From Catonia carolina (taxonomy: Eukaryota; Arthropoda; Insecta; Hemiptera; Achilidae), in the NCBI GenBank assembly GCA_035578175.1, contig JAQMRL010000001.1:63201553-63265552 (forward strand): DNA of 64,000 nucleotides, written 5' to 3'. The notes under the pieces are model-generated. The model worked only from the letters and a program-made list of their open reading frames with translations. It made no database searches and had not been told where the DNA came from. Both the position numbers and the translations under genes were made by a program. Of this stretch, positions 33,301 through 43,663 are shown piece after piece. Position 1 is the first letter of the stretch, and the number at the start of each line of letters is the position of its first letter.

Positions 33301-33959
33301 GTCTCCTTCTCACTTAATGATCATTCCCTCTCTTTCTACCTGTGTCTACTGTTACAACTACGAGGTGCTTCCCCAAACACTAAACAGAACAGCTCAGCGG
33401 CACAGAGCGTTGGAGGGAAAGCTTCTAGCTAGAACAAATGACCTGTACATGTTTACTGAAGTAAGCAAGTTAGTAGTGGTAATAAATTATTGGTAAGTAA
33501 TGAATTTTATATATTGTTAAAATTTAGATTTATCAGTTTATTTTGACATGTCCTATATTCCCTTTTGGAGCCTCCAGAAAATTCAGTTGGGAAAAAAATT
33601 CTATTCTTGTAATTAAGCTTTAGTTTATTATTTGAGAATAAGACCTTCATATAATAACCACAAAAATTAATTGATAATAAAAAATGATAGAATAACGCAA
33701 ATTGTAAATAAATGATGAAAACAATGCAACTGGTAAGTCAGTACACCATCCCTACCAAAAATATTTCTAACCATACAGGGTGTTTTTTCTTCAGCTTAAT
33801 ATTTTTATGTTTAGCTTTATATTGTACTTATATGTTACATTGTCTTCTTGTAGATAAAATTTATATAACATAAAAATACTTTTTTGTTTTTGTTTACAGC
33901 AAACTGCGATGAAACTCAATCCGTCGCCAAAAGTAGGTTTTTACAATAAAGGCCTATAA
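14785..33959 (+). CDS. Sfxn1-3: sideroflexin 1/3, complete, eight coding exons
   Basis: Exons: 14785-14942, 16607-16780, 19504-19602, 20320-20395, 22657-22742, 26655-26782, 30795-30979, 33900-33959, all GT-AG and phase-consistent; 966 bp, 321 residues, the family's usual length. The product is a multi-pass mitochondrial inner-membrane carrier; SFXN1 and SFXN3 carry serine into mitochondria for one-carbon metabolism. Motifs in order: [105 protein letters not shown] and the C-terminal VGFYNKGL. The ATG at 14785 gives the standard start with no upstream extension needed. Introns of 0.7-4 kb carry LINEs, SINEs, a MITE and a Penelope fragment; none interrupts an exon. Choice of the 1/3 paralogue group over 2, 4 or 5 rests on overall resemblance. 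Confidence 0.95.
15292..15329. repeat. (AAT)n microsatellite
   Basis: About twelve ATA/AAT units in sideroflexin intron 1. Confidence 0.9.
16975..17095 (-). repeat. tRNA-derived SINE, minus strand
   Basis: The minus strand has an A box (TGGCGTAGTGGTTAGCGC) and a B-box-like GTTTGATTCCC, followed by GCTTGGCATTTTTTCATCTA as the body start. It is the best preserved of the four heads of this family. In sideroflexin intron 2. Confidence 0.75.
17635..18100 (+). pseudogene. 5'-truncated LINE, reverse transcriptase C-terminus
   Basis: The plus strand near 17850 reads [19 protein letters not shown], then after a stop a basic GRQRKRWED segment and a closing NTQTWW. The RWYGHV-RM and GR-RKRW-D blocks are the C-terminal tail after the reverse transcriptase in RTE-like LINEs. 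Upstream sequence (17635-17750) with CTCCACCACCACGTCAAGG looks like a separate repeat fragment. Two internal stops make it dead. Confidence 0.65.
18517..18546. repeat. (GT)n microsatellite
   Basis: Short interrupted GT run in sideroflexin intron 2. Confidence 0.85.
20880..21290 (-). pseudogene. LINE C-terminal remnant
   Basis: The minus strand at about 21105-20980 reads [20 protein letters not shown] and further, the RW--HV-RM-E-RLP block of non-LTR retrotransposon tails. Frames are broken on both sides. In sideroflexin intron 4. Confidence 0.65.
23912..24263. mobile_element. Tigger/pogo-type MITE, 352 bp
   Basis: The ends are inverted (CAGTAAACCTTTGATTCTTT outside left; CAGTACAACTTCGATAATTT outside right, read inward) and each is flanked by TA (23910-23911 and 24264-24265). 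Further subterminal similarity includes TTTGACACTYTGT. There is no coding capacity. The CAGT--A-CTTCGAT-ATTTGACAC end is the sort seen on Tigger-like non-autonomous elements. In sideroflexin intron 5. Confidence 0.75.
24422..26150 (-). mobile_element. 5'-truncated RTE-like LINE
   Basis: Minus-strand non-LTR retrotransposon consisting of the 3' part of the reverse transcriptase gene, a 3' UTR of only a few bases, and an (AAG)n tail at 24422-24440. The 5' end is lost near 26150. No target duplication was recognised. It lies in sideroflexin intron 5, opposite to the gene. Confidence 0.85.
24439..26145 (-). pseudogene. RTE-like LINE reverse transcriptase, 5'-truncated
   Basis: The frame is open from 26070 to the stop at 24439 (about 544 codons) and extends upstream in the same frame to about 26145 through one TAG at 26073-26071. 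Reverse transcriptase blocks appear in order: [52 protein letters not shown], the catalytic [10 protein letters not shown], then RYLGCWV. The tail has the [12 protein letters not shown] and [13 protein letters not shown] blocks common in insect RTE-like LINEs. The apurinic endonuclease domain is missing through 5' truncation. The GTG at 26010 is not a real start. One stop in some 560 codons indicates a young copy. Confidence 0.88.
26205..26372 (+). repeat. tRNA-derived SINE, second copy of the 474-670 family
   Basis: Shares CCGGCCACATTGGCG, the A and B boxes and the GGCATATTTTCATACGTTAC body with the copy at 474-670, then diverges, ending in CAGACGTTAAACT and an A run. The A box is slightly decayed (GCGTAGTTTCTAACG). 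In sideroflexin intron 5, beside the LINE. Confidence 0.85.
26996..27393 (-). mobile_element. short 5'-truncated LINE with 18-bp target-site duplication
   Basis: The insert (about 27014-27374) is flanked by AAAAGAAAACTTTTTTTT at 26996-27013 and again from 27376. Read on the minus strand it ends in a (GAA)n tail, as expected for target-primed reverse transcription. It is far more GC-rich than the surrounding intron. Confidence 0.88.
27050..27376 (-). CDS. LINE polyprotein C-terminus, intact fragment
   Basis: About 108 codons without a stop on the minus strand: [20 protein letters not shown], then [17 protein letters not shown], then a GRGRPRRRW block, closing with a [10 protein letters not shown] end. 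This is the C-terminal extension of RTE-like LINE proteins. Arg and Gly codons are GC-rich, unlike the host exons. Being 5'-truncated, it cannot encode a reverse transcriptase. Confidence 0.85.
   Translation of the reverse strand: MRMLRWMQGKTRKDRIRNEVVRESVGVIEVSKKVQERRLQWYGHLMRREEEYVGRVVDGLVVDGVRGRGRPRRRWRDAVADDLREKGLSEEDVVDRREWRRRVRNSDP
27604..28025 (-). pseudogene. Penelope-like GIY-YIG endonuclease fragment
   Basis: The minus strand reads [20 protein letters not shown] followed by [10 protein letters not shown]: the GIYKC-----C-K-Y-G-T-RSFK pattern of Penelope-like GIY-YIG domains, with both motif cysteines. After a TAG and a frameshift near the A run at 27749-27758 the frame resumes with [15 protein letters not shown], the family's C-terminal tail. 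The TTG at 28028 is not a start. The reverse transcriptase part is absent. It lies in sideroflexin intron 6 and is better kept than the copy at 4516-4900. Confidence 0.88.
28646..28797 (+). repeat. tandem repeat, about 48-50-bp unit
   Basis: Three to four imperfect units sharing GAAAAATACAGTTTTAGTAG and AGAAAGAATTGTATT. It makes short lysine/glutamate-rich chance frames that are not genes. Confidence 0.7.
29565..29594. other. perfect 13-bp hairpin with GAAG loop
   Basis: ATAAACCTTGAGG at 29565-29577 pairs completely with CCTCAAGGTTTAT at 29582-29594 across GAAG. It is in sideroflexin intron 6, next to LINE debris. It may be a repeat end; a structured RNA is possible but unsupported. Confidence 0.5.
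29700..30200 (-). pseudogene. LINE reverse transcriptase remnant
   Basis: The minus strand contains [14 protein letters not shown], the YADD box block with Tyr lost, then [18 protein letters not shown] (thumb), and later [14 protein letters not shown], the C-terminal Y-SE-W block. Several frameshifts and stops show decay. It belongs to the same broad LINE group as 24439-26145 but is older. Confidence 0.7.
32160..32395 (+). repeat. possible interspersed repeat fragment
   Basis: Contains GAAGGCAATGGTAAACCACC and surrounding sequence that is less AT-rich than the intron, in a 73-codon frame starting at ATG 32179 or earlier that resembles no known protein. It looks like a repeat and not an exon, because sideroflexin is complete without it. 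Confidence 0.3.
32530..33095 (+). pseudogene. jockey-like LINE, C-terminal remnant
   Basis: The plus strand carries in broken frames [17 protein letters not shown], then HPHL-SYG-like residues, and finally [28 protein letters not shown] and [27 protein letters not shown] and YNKLP are the closing blocks of jockey-clade open reading frame 2. Both frameshifts and stops are present. In sideroflexin intron 7. Confidence 0.75.
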
Positions 33960-35144
33960 TACAGCTGTTGTTAAGTAGTTTTAGAGCAATGCAATAGTAA
34001 TTGTAAAATTAATGACATTTCAACAATGATGATGGCGTTGTTGTATATTACATAATCTTAATAGGTATACTATTTATTTAGTTTCAAATATTTAAATATT
34101 TCTCTTCCACGAGATTCTGCCAATAATTTTTAAAGCAGTGCAATAAAAGTTGCAATAATTGTTAATTTATTAGTAATATCAAGTGTTAGTTATTATTAGT
34201 TTACAATAATTATTACTTTCTCACATTAAACTCAGAAAACTGTTACAAAATAATATTAAAAAATAATTATTAACAAACATAAAAAAATTGAATTGAATAA
34301 CTGAACAAAAAAATATGTTTAGTAGCATATAAAAAATAATGTGTCTACAAAAACAAGTAATCAGAACTAACAAATTATTCTTGATAAATCTAAGGGTGAA
34401 ATATTTTAGTAGATTTCCATATTACTGATTTAACTACAAGCTGAAGGTATTGAAATATGAGGTTAAACATTAAATTTAAATTTTCTAAAAACATTTTTAT
34501 AACAATTTTGACGGAATTTACTTGAAAATATTTATACCATATATTTCAAATTTTTGTTTAGATGTAATTTTATGAGAGTGTACTCGTATTAATTAGAGGT
34601 ATCTATCTAACCTTCATTTTTATATTTACTTGTTTGAATTATATTTTACAGAAAAAGAGTTAGTTATTTACCAAATTCAAACCCCTTTTGAAATGTCCAC
34701 AAATTTAATTCCGTTTAAAATTTAAAAAACGTGTACTACTCGAAAAATTTCAAAAATGGGTAAATCCAGTTTTTTTTCTAAAACCATCTTAACGATTTTG
34801 ATCCAGTCCTGACAAAAGGTTGTAATACAATACGAGTATAATAATATTTTGGTTTATCATAGCTACTAAAATCCTTGGAAATAAAATACTCCAAATCACA
34901 AGTTTCAGAACAAAATATTATTAGTCAAAATCTAAGTATTCATAAAATACAACTTAAATATATTTCAGTTACACACTGAAACTTAGTTTCACTTACAAAA
35001 TTTAAGTATTCATAAAATACAACGTAAATGTATTTCAGTTACACAGTGAAACTTAGTTTCAACCCCTCTTTATAAAAAATGCTAATTTTCTTTCTCGAAA
35101 AGTGAGTACAAAGATTTTATTATGATCTAAGCAACAAGAATTTT
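33960..35144. other. sideroflexin 3' flank, no further gene
   Basis: Holds the sideroflexin 3' UTR. A CAATAAAAG hexamer context near 34141 is a candidate poly(A) signal about 180 bases after the stop. A 70-bp tandem duplication lies at 34926-35063. Otherwise AT-rich with nothing recognised. Confidence 0.5.
34926..35063 (+). repeat. 70-bp tandem duplication
   Basis: Units start at 34926 and 34996 and share AAGTATTCATAAAATACAAC and ATTTCAGTTACAC with only a few differences. Confidence 0.85.
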
Positions 35145-35953
35145 ATATAGAGTGTTCCATGAGTAACCCAAAATACTTCTGAGGTGCATTTCTCTCATCA
35201 AAATAATGAAAAATGTTTATATAAACATAGGTCTGGAACCGCTTCGTTAGCGAGTAATAGCTGGCAAAAATTTTCATCCAGGTTTCAGTTCTCCTGCAGA
35301 AATGAAGCCCTACAGAAATGTTTAGAGTGTTAATTAAGTTGTGAAACTAAACAGATTTTATGAAAAATTGAATAAAACAGGTCCCAGATCTGTAACTAGA
35401 ATGGTGTTTGTGATATCTGACAAAATACACCAAATTTTGTCTCAAAAAACTGTTTTCTTTATGGTTTAAAGTACATCAACTTTGTTAAATGGGTAACAAG
35501 CATGTAAACTTTTTAAACAAAACTTTTAGAGATTTTAATTCTAAAGAGACTTTTTTTTAAATGCATAAAATGATGTAAAATAGGCCAATAAGAAACAAAC
35601 TCAAACTGTAGAAATATGGGTTTTTATTATACTGTAGAAAACAGTTTCTCAAGACAAAATTTGGTGTATTTTGTCGGATATCTCAAAAACTAGGTACTTT
35701 AGTTACAGATCTGGGACCTGTTTTATTCATTTTTACATAGAATCTGTTTAGTTTCGCAACTTAATTAATGTTCTAAACATTTCTGTAAGGCTTCATTTCT
35801 GTGGGGCAGCTGAAACCCGGACAAAAATTTTTGCCAGCTGTAACTCGCTAACGAAGCAATTCCGGACCTATGTTTGTAAGAACTTTTTTCATTATTTTGA
35901 TGAAAGGAATACACCCCAGAAGTATGTCGGGTTACTTGTGGGACAACCTATAT
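35145..35953. mobile_element. fold-back element, about 810 bp
   Basis: Arms of roughly 320 bp (35145-35465 and 35625-35953) are inverted copies; outer ends read TATAGAGTGTTCCATGAGTA and TATATAGGTTGTCCCACAAG inward, followed by ACCC and an ACTTCTG-GG-G block. The loop of about 160 bp has no frame. A truncated relative is at 11566-11890. This is a long-inverted-repeat non-autonomous DNA element; superfamily unassigned. Confidence 0.75.
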
Positions 35954-36693
35954 AATTAAACTATAAATTTGTATTACCAATCAATTGTGAGAAAGTTTTG
36001 CACAGTCTATTGTGATTTATTTTTAAGTAGTCTAAGTTAATATGAGTAATATTTTATTTATGTATATTATGTTTTATTGTAAATATTTTTTATGTTGTGT
36101 AAAATATGTACTAATTATATTGCAAAAAGTATTGTGATTTAGTTTAGCTTAACTGAGAAATATTGTATTTTATAATTAATAATTTTTATAATGTTAATTA
36201 CAATATTCTGTATTTTAATTTATTCATAAAATTTAAGTTTATTAAGTTCAGTTGTTTTATGTTTAGATAAGATAATTTAAATTACATTCCATTGAGTTAG
36301 TTCCCGCTAACAAGCTTAATTATTTTACTACTGAATAACCAGTTTGAAAGCAATAGATTCTGAGAAATAATTTCTAAATTGAATTATGAAAAGATAGGCT
36401 AAATTTTTTTTACTGTTTCTTTTTGAAGTAATATCTACACATGTGAGTAAAAAGTGTTTAGTTAAACTATGTATAGCATACAGATAAAATGGGGGAATAA
36501 CAAGATATAGTTACTTGAGTCACGAGTTTGCCTTTGGTTTTAATGAGTGATAAAGATGAGAAAGCATCAGTATGCATGTGCGACTGTTTTGGCAGTTTGC
36601 CACAACGTAAACTATACTTAGAGGATATACAGTATATCGCGGAATCTTTTGTAGGTTAACTGTACAAATATAACTAACTGTTTGTTACCGTAA

Positions 36694-37150
36694 ATGGATA
36701 TGTCAGTTTCTCGAAAACATGGTCGAACTGTTCACAGTGCTGAACGAAATCTAATATGCAATTGGATAAAATGCTGTGAAGTTGAAGCTAAACAAAAATA
36801 CCTTTCTGTACCTCTTAACAAAAGTCGTGAGCGAGCGACTTACTACTGTGATGTTTCTCTTTCCACAATTCAAAATATAAAGAAGGAAGTTAAAGACAGT
36901 GAAGAAGATAATTCTTCATCAACAGTTTTTTGACACCTGGTTAAAAAAGGAATGGTTTTATCAATAAGAAAGTGATGCTCACATGTGAAAAGTTATCACC
37001 GGTTTTGAAAGAACGGCTAAATTTTAGTTGGAAACTTCATTTGTTAAGAAAAATTTTAAAGGAAATGGGTTTTAAGTGGAAAAACTGTCAGTCACAACGA
37101 AGTATATTAATTGAAAAGCAACATGTGGTTAATAAATGGTGCAATTTCAC
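36694..37150 (+). pseudogene. N-terminal remnant of an IS630/Tc1-type transposase
   Basis: After a decayed N-terminal domain (ATG 36694; HGRTVHSAERNLICNWI) the strand reads FKWKNCQSQRSILIEKQHVV at about 37066-37125. This lines up with FRWKRCQSKRKILIERPDIS of the intact transposase at 48656-50020. Frameshifts occur between the parts and the catalytic domain is missing. A second, older member of the same transposase family therefore exists in the window. Confidence 0.65.
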
Positions 37151-38083
37151 CGTAGTAAAATATAGTGTCTCACTATTGAGGTAGGCAGCACTGTCAGATT
37201 TCTTTTCCCTTCCTCACAGCCCAACCATTCACTTTTAGTGCATAATATGCAAGAGTCATTCTTGTGACTCACTATCTATATTAGTACAGTAATCTCAGAA
37301 ACAGTGACAAAGTCCAAAAATTTTTTGTCTCTTTCTATTTATGTTTTTTTTTTGTTTCTTGTAACTATTTCACCTGCAATGATCATCCTAAGTTCTTACA
37401 GTCATGATGATGTTAGTTATAACTTATAATAATGTAGATTCATACAATTTCCAAAACATGCCTACTAGTAATAGATTATATTATTAATGCAGCATTATGA
37501 AATAAAATTCAAATGTAATCCTGATTCATATTTTCTTTATCATGTAGATAAACTATGCCAATGTAGTTAAAAGCAATGCACTCACGAATAATTGTTATTT
37601 GAAATTATTTTGAAACCAAATACTTGAATAAAAATACTCTAATCTATTGATTTTATTTTTCATATTTTGTTGACTTTATATTTGCAGTTATGAAAAACTG
37701 TAAAACTTTTTAATTTTTCTTATGTTCTGTATAAAGTATACTTGTATCCATAGGTATGAGTTGGCCTATTTAGTAATAGTAAACTATGGTATTAGTAACT
37801 ATTTTAGTAATGGAACCTTAAGTGAACAAAATTTTTATTAAATTAATATTTATGTCAAAGCTGCTGTTTACTTCCAATTTTATCTATGTCTTATGACTTT
37901 TAAAAAGTTATAACTCCATTAAATTAAAATTGCATGGATTTAGTTAATACAGTGTACTTTAACAATTTTTAAAAATTGTTACAAATAAAAAACATTTAAT
38001 TTGACTCGTGTTAAAAATATTTAGCAGTTATTAAATAAATATATGTATTGTATTGGTTGTTGTTATTGTATTAAATTGTAATT

Positions 38084-40513
38084 GAGGAGCCGGGTGGAAT
38101 AAGGGCAATATGGCAAAATTGCCCTTTTTCAGTAAAAGTGTTATAATGATGTAGATTGCTGCTCTCTATCGGTGGGTTTTTGAATTATTGTGATATCTCT
38201 TTTGGTTGTAAAGTTATTCCTCTTTGTGCAAAGAAGAAATATTGCCCTTTTTCCATAGAACATAATATCCACCCTCACTTGGCTTGGCTTCACGTTTACA
38301 TAACCTAGTTTTCTACTGCTCTGTAGTGTTTCAAGTGTGTTTTAAAGTTTTAATTTTATGTAATTATTTAATAAAATAAGTGTAAAATGCAAAGTGACAG
38401 TGACCAAGATGTATCTAGTTCAGATCTCAGTGAAATTGAAACTGCAAGAATTTTAAAAGCTGAAAACAAAGGTTCAAAGAAATACAGATTATCTAGCTTA
38501 TGGAAACGAAGAAGCAGTAAAATTAAAAAGGATAATGGTAAAGAGTTTATTGGTGTGACTGGGAAATCAAATACAGGTAAAAAATTTAAATTAATAGAGA
38601 AATGCTGTCTTAAAAGTTGCAGAAGTTTAATAAATGTACGTGAACAAACTGAATTTTTTCAAAAGTTTTGGAGATGTGGGGACAAAAATTTACAAGACAA
38701 TTTTATTTTGAGTTGCTTAAAGCCTTGTGCACCAAAGAGAAGATTGCAAGAGAGTAAATGTAAACTTCAACAATACAGTTGGAAGTATGAAATCAAAATA
38801 AATCATAATATTTATCCTGTATGTCGAATTTTCTTTTTATCATTACTTCAAATTACTCCAAAACGTGTGCGTGTTATCCAAGACAAAGTTAAAACAGGTG
38901 AAACTGTAATAAAAGATTCACGTGGTCAGCACTCAAACAGGCCCAAAAAAATCTCAAATAATGTGTGGGATCTCTTTGATCAGCATTTAGCATCGTTGCC
39001 TCATAGCAAAAGTCATTACTCTTTAAATAAGACTAAAAAACTGTATTTCGATAACCCTGATTTAAGTGTGACAAAACTGTATAATCTTTTTAAAGAGTAT
39101 TTTTTTGAAAATACTGGGCAGAGTTTACAAATGAAATACTCAACTTACCATCAACATTTTCGTACACATTCCCGTTATAGTTTTCATAAACCCAGAACTG
39201 ATATATGTGACTACTGTCGTAAATGTGAGGTTATTTTAGAGGAAGATCCATATAATAGTTGCAAAGATGAGTATAACTTGCATCTCCAGAAATTTTCTGA
39301 ATATAAATCAATTAAAGATAATCTTCTTAATCAGTGTAAGACTGATTATTCGACTCTTATTCTGGAGTTTGATTTTGCCCAGAATCGACCTTTACCAAAA
39401 GTCAATGTAAATAGCCAGTTCTATAAACGTCTACTTTGGCTATATATTTTCAATGTGCATTGTCACAATGATGGCATCAGTCTTATGTATTGGTATTTAG
39501 AGACAGAGGGTGAAAAGAACTCAAACGCAGTGTGCTCTATGCTTTATGACAGTATATCACGAATTCTTGAATCAAGACCCGAAGTGAATAAGATAGTGCT
39601 ATATTCGGATGCTGCTGGTGGGCAGAATAAAAATATAACTGTAACACATTTTTTATCATGGCTTTCAAAACAGTTACGCTTGCAGATAGACCATTACTAT
39701 CCTGTGCGTGGTCACTCTTTTAACGTGTGTGATCGTAACTTTGGGTTATATTCTCAAAAAATGAAGTCTCTGGAAGTAATCGAAACACCACAAAAATATA
39801 TCGATACTATTAAAAAATCAAGAAAATTTCCTTATCCATTTAAAACTATTCATGCTGCAGATCTTTTGAAAAATTGGACTAGTATGTTACAAAATCATGT
39901 TTTGAAAGTACCATCAACCAAAGTACATAAATAGAAAATCCAAAAATATGCAGTAATGAAATATTCTAGTGGATACTGCATTATCAAATTTAATTACTGT
40001 GATAATGACTATATTCCTTTTAAAATTCTTCGAGTCACATCAAATTTTGTAGAGACAACATCAGACTATCAAGAAGTAAAAGTAAATGAAGCAAAGATGA
40101 AAGACATAAAATCGCTTATGCCATTTATATCAAGAGAAGGGCAAGAATGGTTTAATAAAAATGTATTTAATGGCCTATTTTATTAAATAATTGTTATCAA
40201 TAAAGAATTTCATTGTAATAATATTGTCTGCAGTAATTTATTTAATATTTAAAATACTAACACTATTTTTAATTGTTCCATCAAAGAAGGGCAATATTTC
40301 ATTTCATTAAAATAATTTAATATAATACGTTGAAAAATGTTTTGTTGATTTAACATATTACATTGTGTCAAAAACCTTTCAATAATATTGTATTGTGAAC
40401 ATTAACAGATAGAAAAAGTACTAATACTATTATTTAACATATATGAAATATTCAAAGCTCAGTTTCTCAAAACTACACTTTTGCAATATTGCCCTTATTC
40501 CACCTAACTCCTC
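38084..40513 (+). mobile_element. 2.4-kb DNA transposon encoding a DUF7869-like protein
   Basis: The ends are inverted: left GAGGAGCCGGGTGGAATAAG then GGCAATATGGCAAAA; right (read inward) GAGGAGTTAGGTGGAATAAG then GGCAATATTGCAAAA. AATT lies directly outside each end (38080-38083 and 40514-40517), best read as a 4-bp target duplication, though AATT is palindromic and could be part of the repeat. GGGCAATAT recurs subterminally near 38107, 38245 and 40290. The single gene inside fills most of the length. A GAG terminus and 4-bp duplication would fit the Sola superfamily, from memory and not proven. Confidence 0.85.
38387..40186 (+). pseudogene. DUF7869-like putative transposase with one nonsense codon
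   Basis: From ATG 38387 the frame is open for 515 codons to TAG at 39932-39934, then stays open in the same frame to the stop at 40184-40186, so a single nonsense codon splits a protein of about 599 residues. Acidic N-terminus; a cysteine cluster CDYCRKC near residue 276 suggests metal binding. Three conserved acidic motifs, LEFDFAQNRPLPKV (about 328), LYSDAAGGQNKN (about 406) and GHSFNVCDRNFG (about 448), have the look of a DDD/E catalytic core; this layout is shared by a large uncharacterised insect family I associate with DUF7869. The nonsense codon is after all three. Transposase function is inferred from the inverted repeats around it. Confidence 0.8.
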
Positions 40514-40517
40514 AATT

Positions 40518-42790
40518 AACTTTATAGTAGTAAAATAGTATGACATTGTTTGTTGGCCAGTTTCTTGTCACGTACTGAAATATCCTGTTGAAAGGAAAAG
40601 TATACTACCTTTTAAAAAAAGTTGTAATTCAATATAATACTTCACTGTATAAAAATTGATCCCCTGAAGTTTTGATAGATAAAAATATTGTCATATACAC
40701 GTGAAATATACTGAATTTATGAAATGATTGCATAATAAATGACAAAATTAATATATCACCAATAATATTATAAATGATAGTGTTTTATGTTGCATATGAA
40801 TATAAATTTTTATTATATTGTTTTAGTACTTTTATACAAACTAAAAAATATGTTTGTTTTCACCTTGATAAGAACTGTTCTTCACAGTACTAGTATCATG
40901 TAGGAGTCTATTTTAGCTCTAAGGTAACATGGAACTGAAACAAAAAAGGAAAAGAATAAATCTTTTGATTTTTGGTACTACCTGAAATATTTCTTTAATT
41001 AAAAGATATAAAATGCTTATTACTTTCTACAAGAGTTTTGTATGCCATTAGAATGTAGTCATAAAATAAAGACAAAAAATGTTTCTTCTATCACGGAAGA
41101 GGTAATAAATTTTAGTCTATATAGTTTTGGAAACAGTATGTAGATGCGTAGGACTGAGGGTATAGAACAACATGAACAATGTAGACTGTTACTTCCAGTC
41201 TCCACGCACCAGATCAGATGTATATATCCAAACCTTAGCATTAGTCATCTGAAATGTACTCTGTAAATTCCAGTGTTTATGAATATGTTTAAGATTGTTT
41301 TATTTACCAAGAGTAAAATTTAAACGGAAATGGTGATAATTAAAATCATGAAACATCTCTGCATCTTATATTTTTGTGCAATCAAATACTGTCTTAATGG
41401 ATACTGTCTAATGATACTAAATACTGTCTCAATAGCAATAATTGAATCACGATTTATTTGTAATCAATATTTATATGATTATGTTATAAACCCCAAATAC
41501 AAAAATATGAATGTCTAAAATTATGTGAAGATCTAATACAATATTATAGTGATAATAAAAATATTCTGTTATTGTTAATAATGTTCTATTATAACTCAAT
41601 GTGTTGTTAGATGTTAAATATTTTATTAGATATTCGGGCGAGTTTAATTACTTTGTAAGTATTAAAATTATTGTATTCAAGTTCTCTGGTTAAACATATC
41701 AATCTTGATTTGTAAACATTTTCTGCTTTTAGTTGAACCAATACTTTTAGTTAGATTACTCATTGATGTTGCTATTCTATTTTATTATGAAATCATTAGT
41801 ATCATTTTACTCTGTAATTTCTGCACATTGTTCTTTTATTTCACTTTCTTGTCTAATTTCAACTGAACAATAGGAAAATTTAAACAATTGGATCTAAAAT
41901 AATGAGATTAAAATTAGAACTTAAATTTTGGATAATAAATTGGACATTTCAAACTATTCAACACGTGTACTGCTTGAGTCCCAGCTCTGTGTAGTTGGAA
42001 GGAATGTAGTGCATTGTTATAGTAATGGGAGAATGAATGAGTGATAGTAGTGTTTCACTGCTGCTGCATTTGCAGTGGTAGCTTGTACTAACTAGACTAA
42101 AAAAATATTCTTATCATCCGATGCAGATTTAACAAATACCTACCAGGTTATTAACTTGGTTGGATTCATAATATTTAACTTCCAATTTATATCAAAATAT
42201 GTAAATAAATATATGTTTTAAATACAAACAATGTTAAATACAGAAAGTTTGAAAACGAATATTTTGTATCAGAGTGATACAACAATCGTTCTCCCAGCAT
42301 TCGTCACTCATTCAATATACCTCACCCATACCCTTCACCCCGCAAATTCACGGAGCTTGGAACTGTACAAAAGTTTTGGGGAATACAATGACAGTGAAAG
42401 AAACATTACTTTCTTGACAAATAATTAATCTCTAGTAACAATAATACAATCAGTAATTACAGCATTACTGGTGAAAGACAATAATTGGTATAATGTGTAA
42501 TATTAACTTATGAGACAATAATTAACTGTATTGATGTTAAATAAAAATCTACTGCCATGAAAAGCTTGTATTCTTATTTCTAAAATAGATGTGTCCAACA
42601 TGACATTGAATATAGTTGCCATAAGTTGATAGAACTTGTGCATAAAACATTTTACTGTTGCTTTTGTGTGTGGACTGAAGTTAATTTGTTTAGAAATATT
42701 GTGGCATTTAAAAAAGTAAAATTAGTTTGAAGATTAATCAGGTTGTGTGATTCACATTGATTAAAGTACAATCATCTGGTTTTGTGGAAA
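40518..42790. other. intergenic, nothing recognised
   Basis: AT-rich sequence; short frames have no recognisable domain and no splice context linking them to either neighbour gene. Confidence 0.5.
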
Positions 42791-42794
42791 ATAA

Positions 42795-42880
42795 ACAATT
42801 TTGTCTAGCCGGGAATCAAACCCGGGACCTCCACTTAGTTGGCTAGCTAGCTAACCACTACTTCATGGAGGGGACCATTT
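42795..42880 (-). repeat. tRNA-like SINE head, minus strand
   Basis: The minus strand has AGTAGTGGTTAGCTAGC as the A-box region and GGGTTTGATTCCCGG as the B-box region. A tRNA gene was considered, but cloverleaf pairing is poor and similar heads occur elsewhere in the window. Confidence 0.6.
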
Positions 42881-43663
42881 TTCATTTTACGTTGTTTACT
42901 AATGTTAAAGTATATGATTCATTATTTACATTGGCAAGAGAAAGTCGGGTGAGTGAATCGCATCAGATTTTTTAAAATAGGTTCATGAGGGTAAGTAGCT
43001 TTTGTCGTTGTTTTGGCTGCATTAATCTATTTCACTAATTAATATTTTTATTTCTGGTGAAAATAAATCACACAAGCCTGTCCTAACTTACTGTTATAAT
43101 TTAAAAAAATTACTGAGGTCTAACAAAATTTACTAAGCTAACATTGAAGAGATATATACTACTGTATAATTGAACAAACTTCTGTAGATAAAATTTTTGT
43201 AAATAAAATTTTGGACATCTGCAGATAAAAGTAATCAGTATTGAGAAATTAAATGTAGTAGAAAAAAAAAATAATAATAATTAGTAGAAAAATTTACTTA
43301 TTACAGGAATTGAAGGTACACACATAGGAAATTATCTATGTGAGAATGTGTGTGTTGTGTAGATAGTAATGTTATCACAGCTTGTGGGTTAATAAGACTG
43401 TTATTGCACGATAGCTAACTGTTAACCACATCGAGATAAGGTTACTGAGAGAACCATTAAGATATGTTTTTCTAATTCAGGATTTATAAAGGAACAAACT
43501 CAAGGTGTAAATGTAGGAGACAACGTAAATGAAACTGATCCAGCTGTCAATGATTGAGAAGATACAACTTCTTATTCATCAATCTTATATGAGGACTAAG
43601 TTAACATGAACCAAGATGTGGGTATCGATAACTGTGTCAGTTATCATATTAAACACACTTTTA

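Noticed and set aside
42795..42880. Possible tRNA gene on the minus strand
   Set aside because: A and B boxes are present but a consistent cloverleaf is not, and similar heads occur at 8345, 16975 and 52315; SINE heads are the simpler reading.
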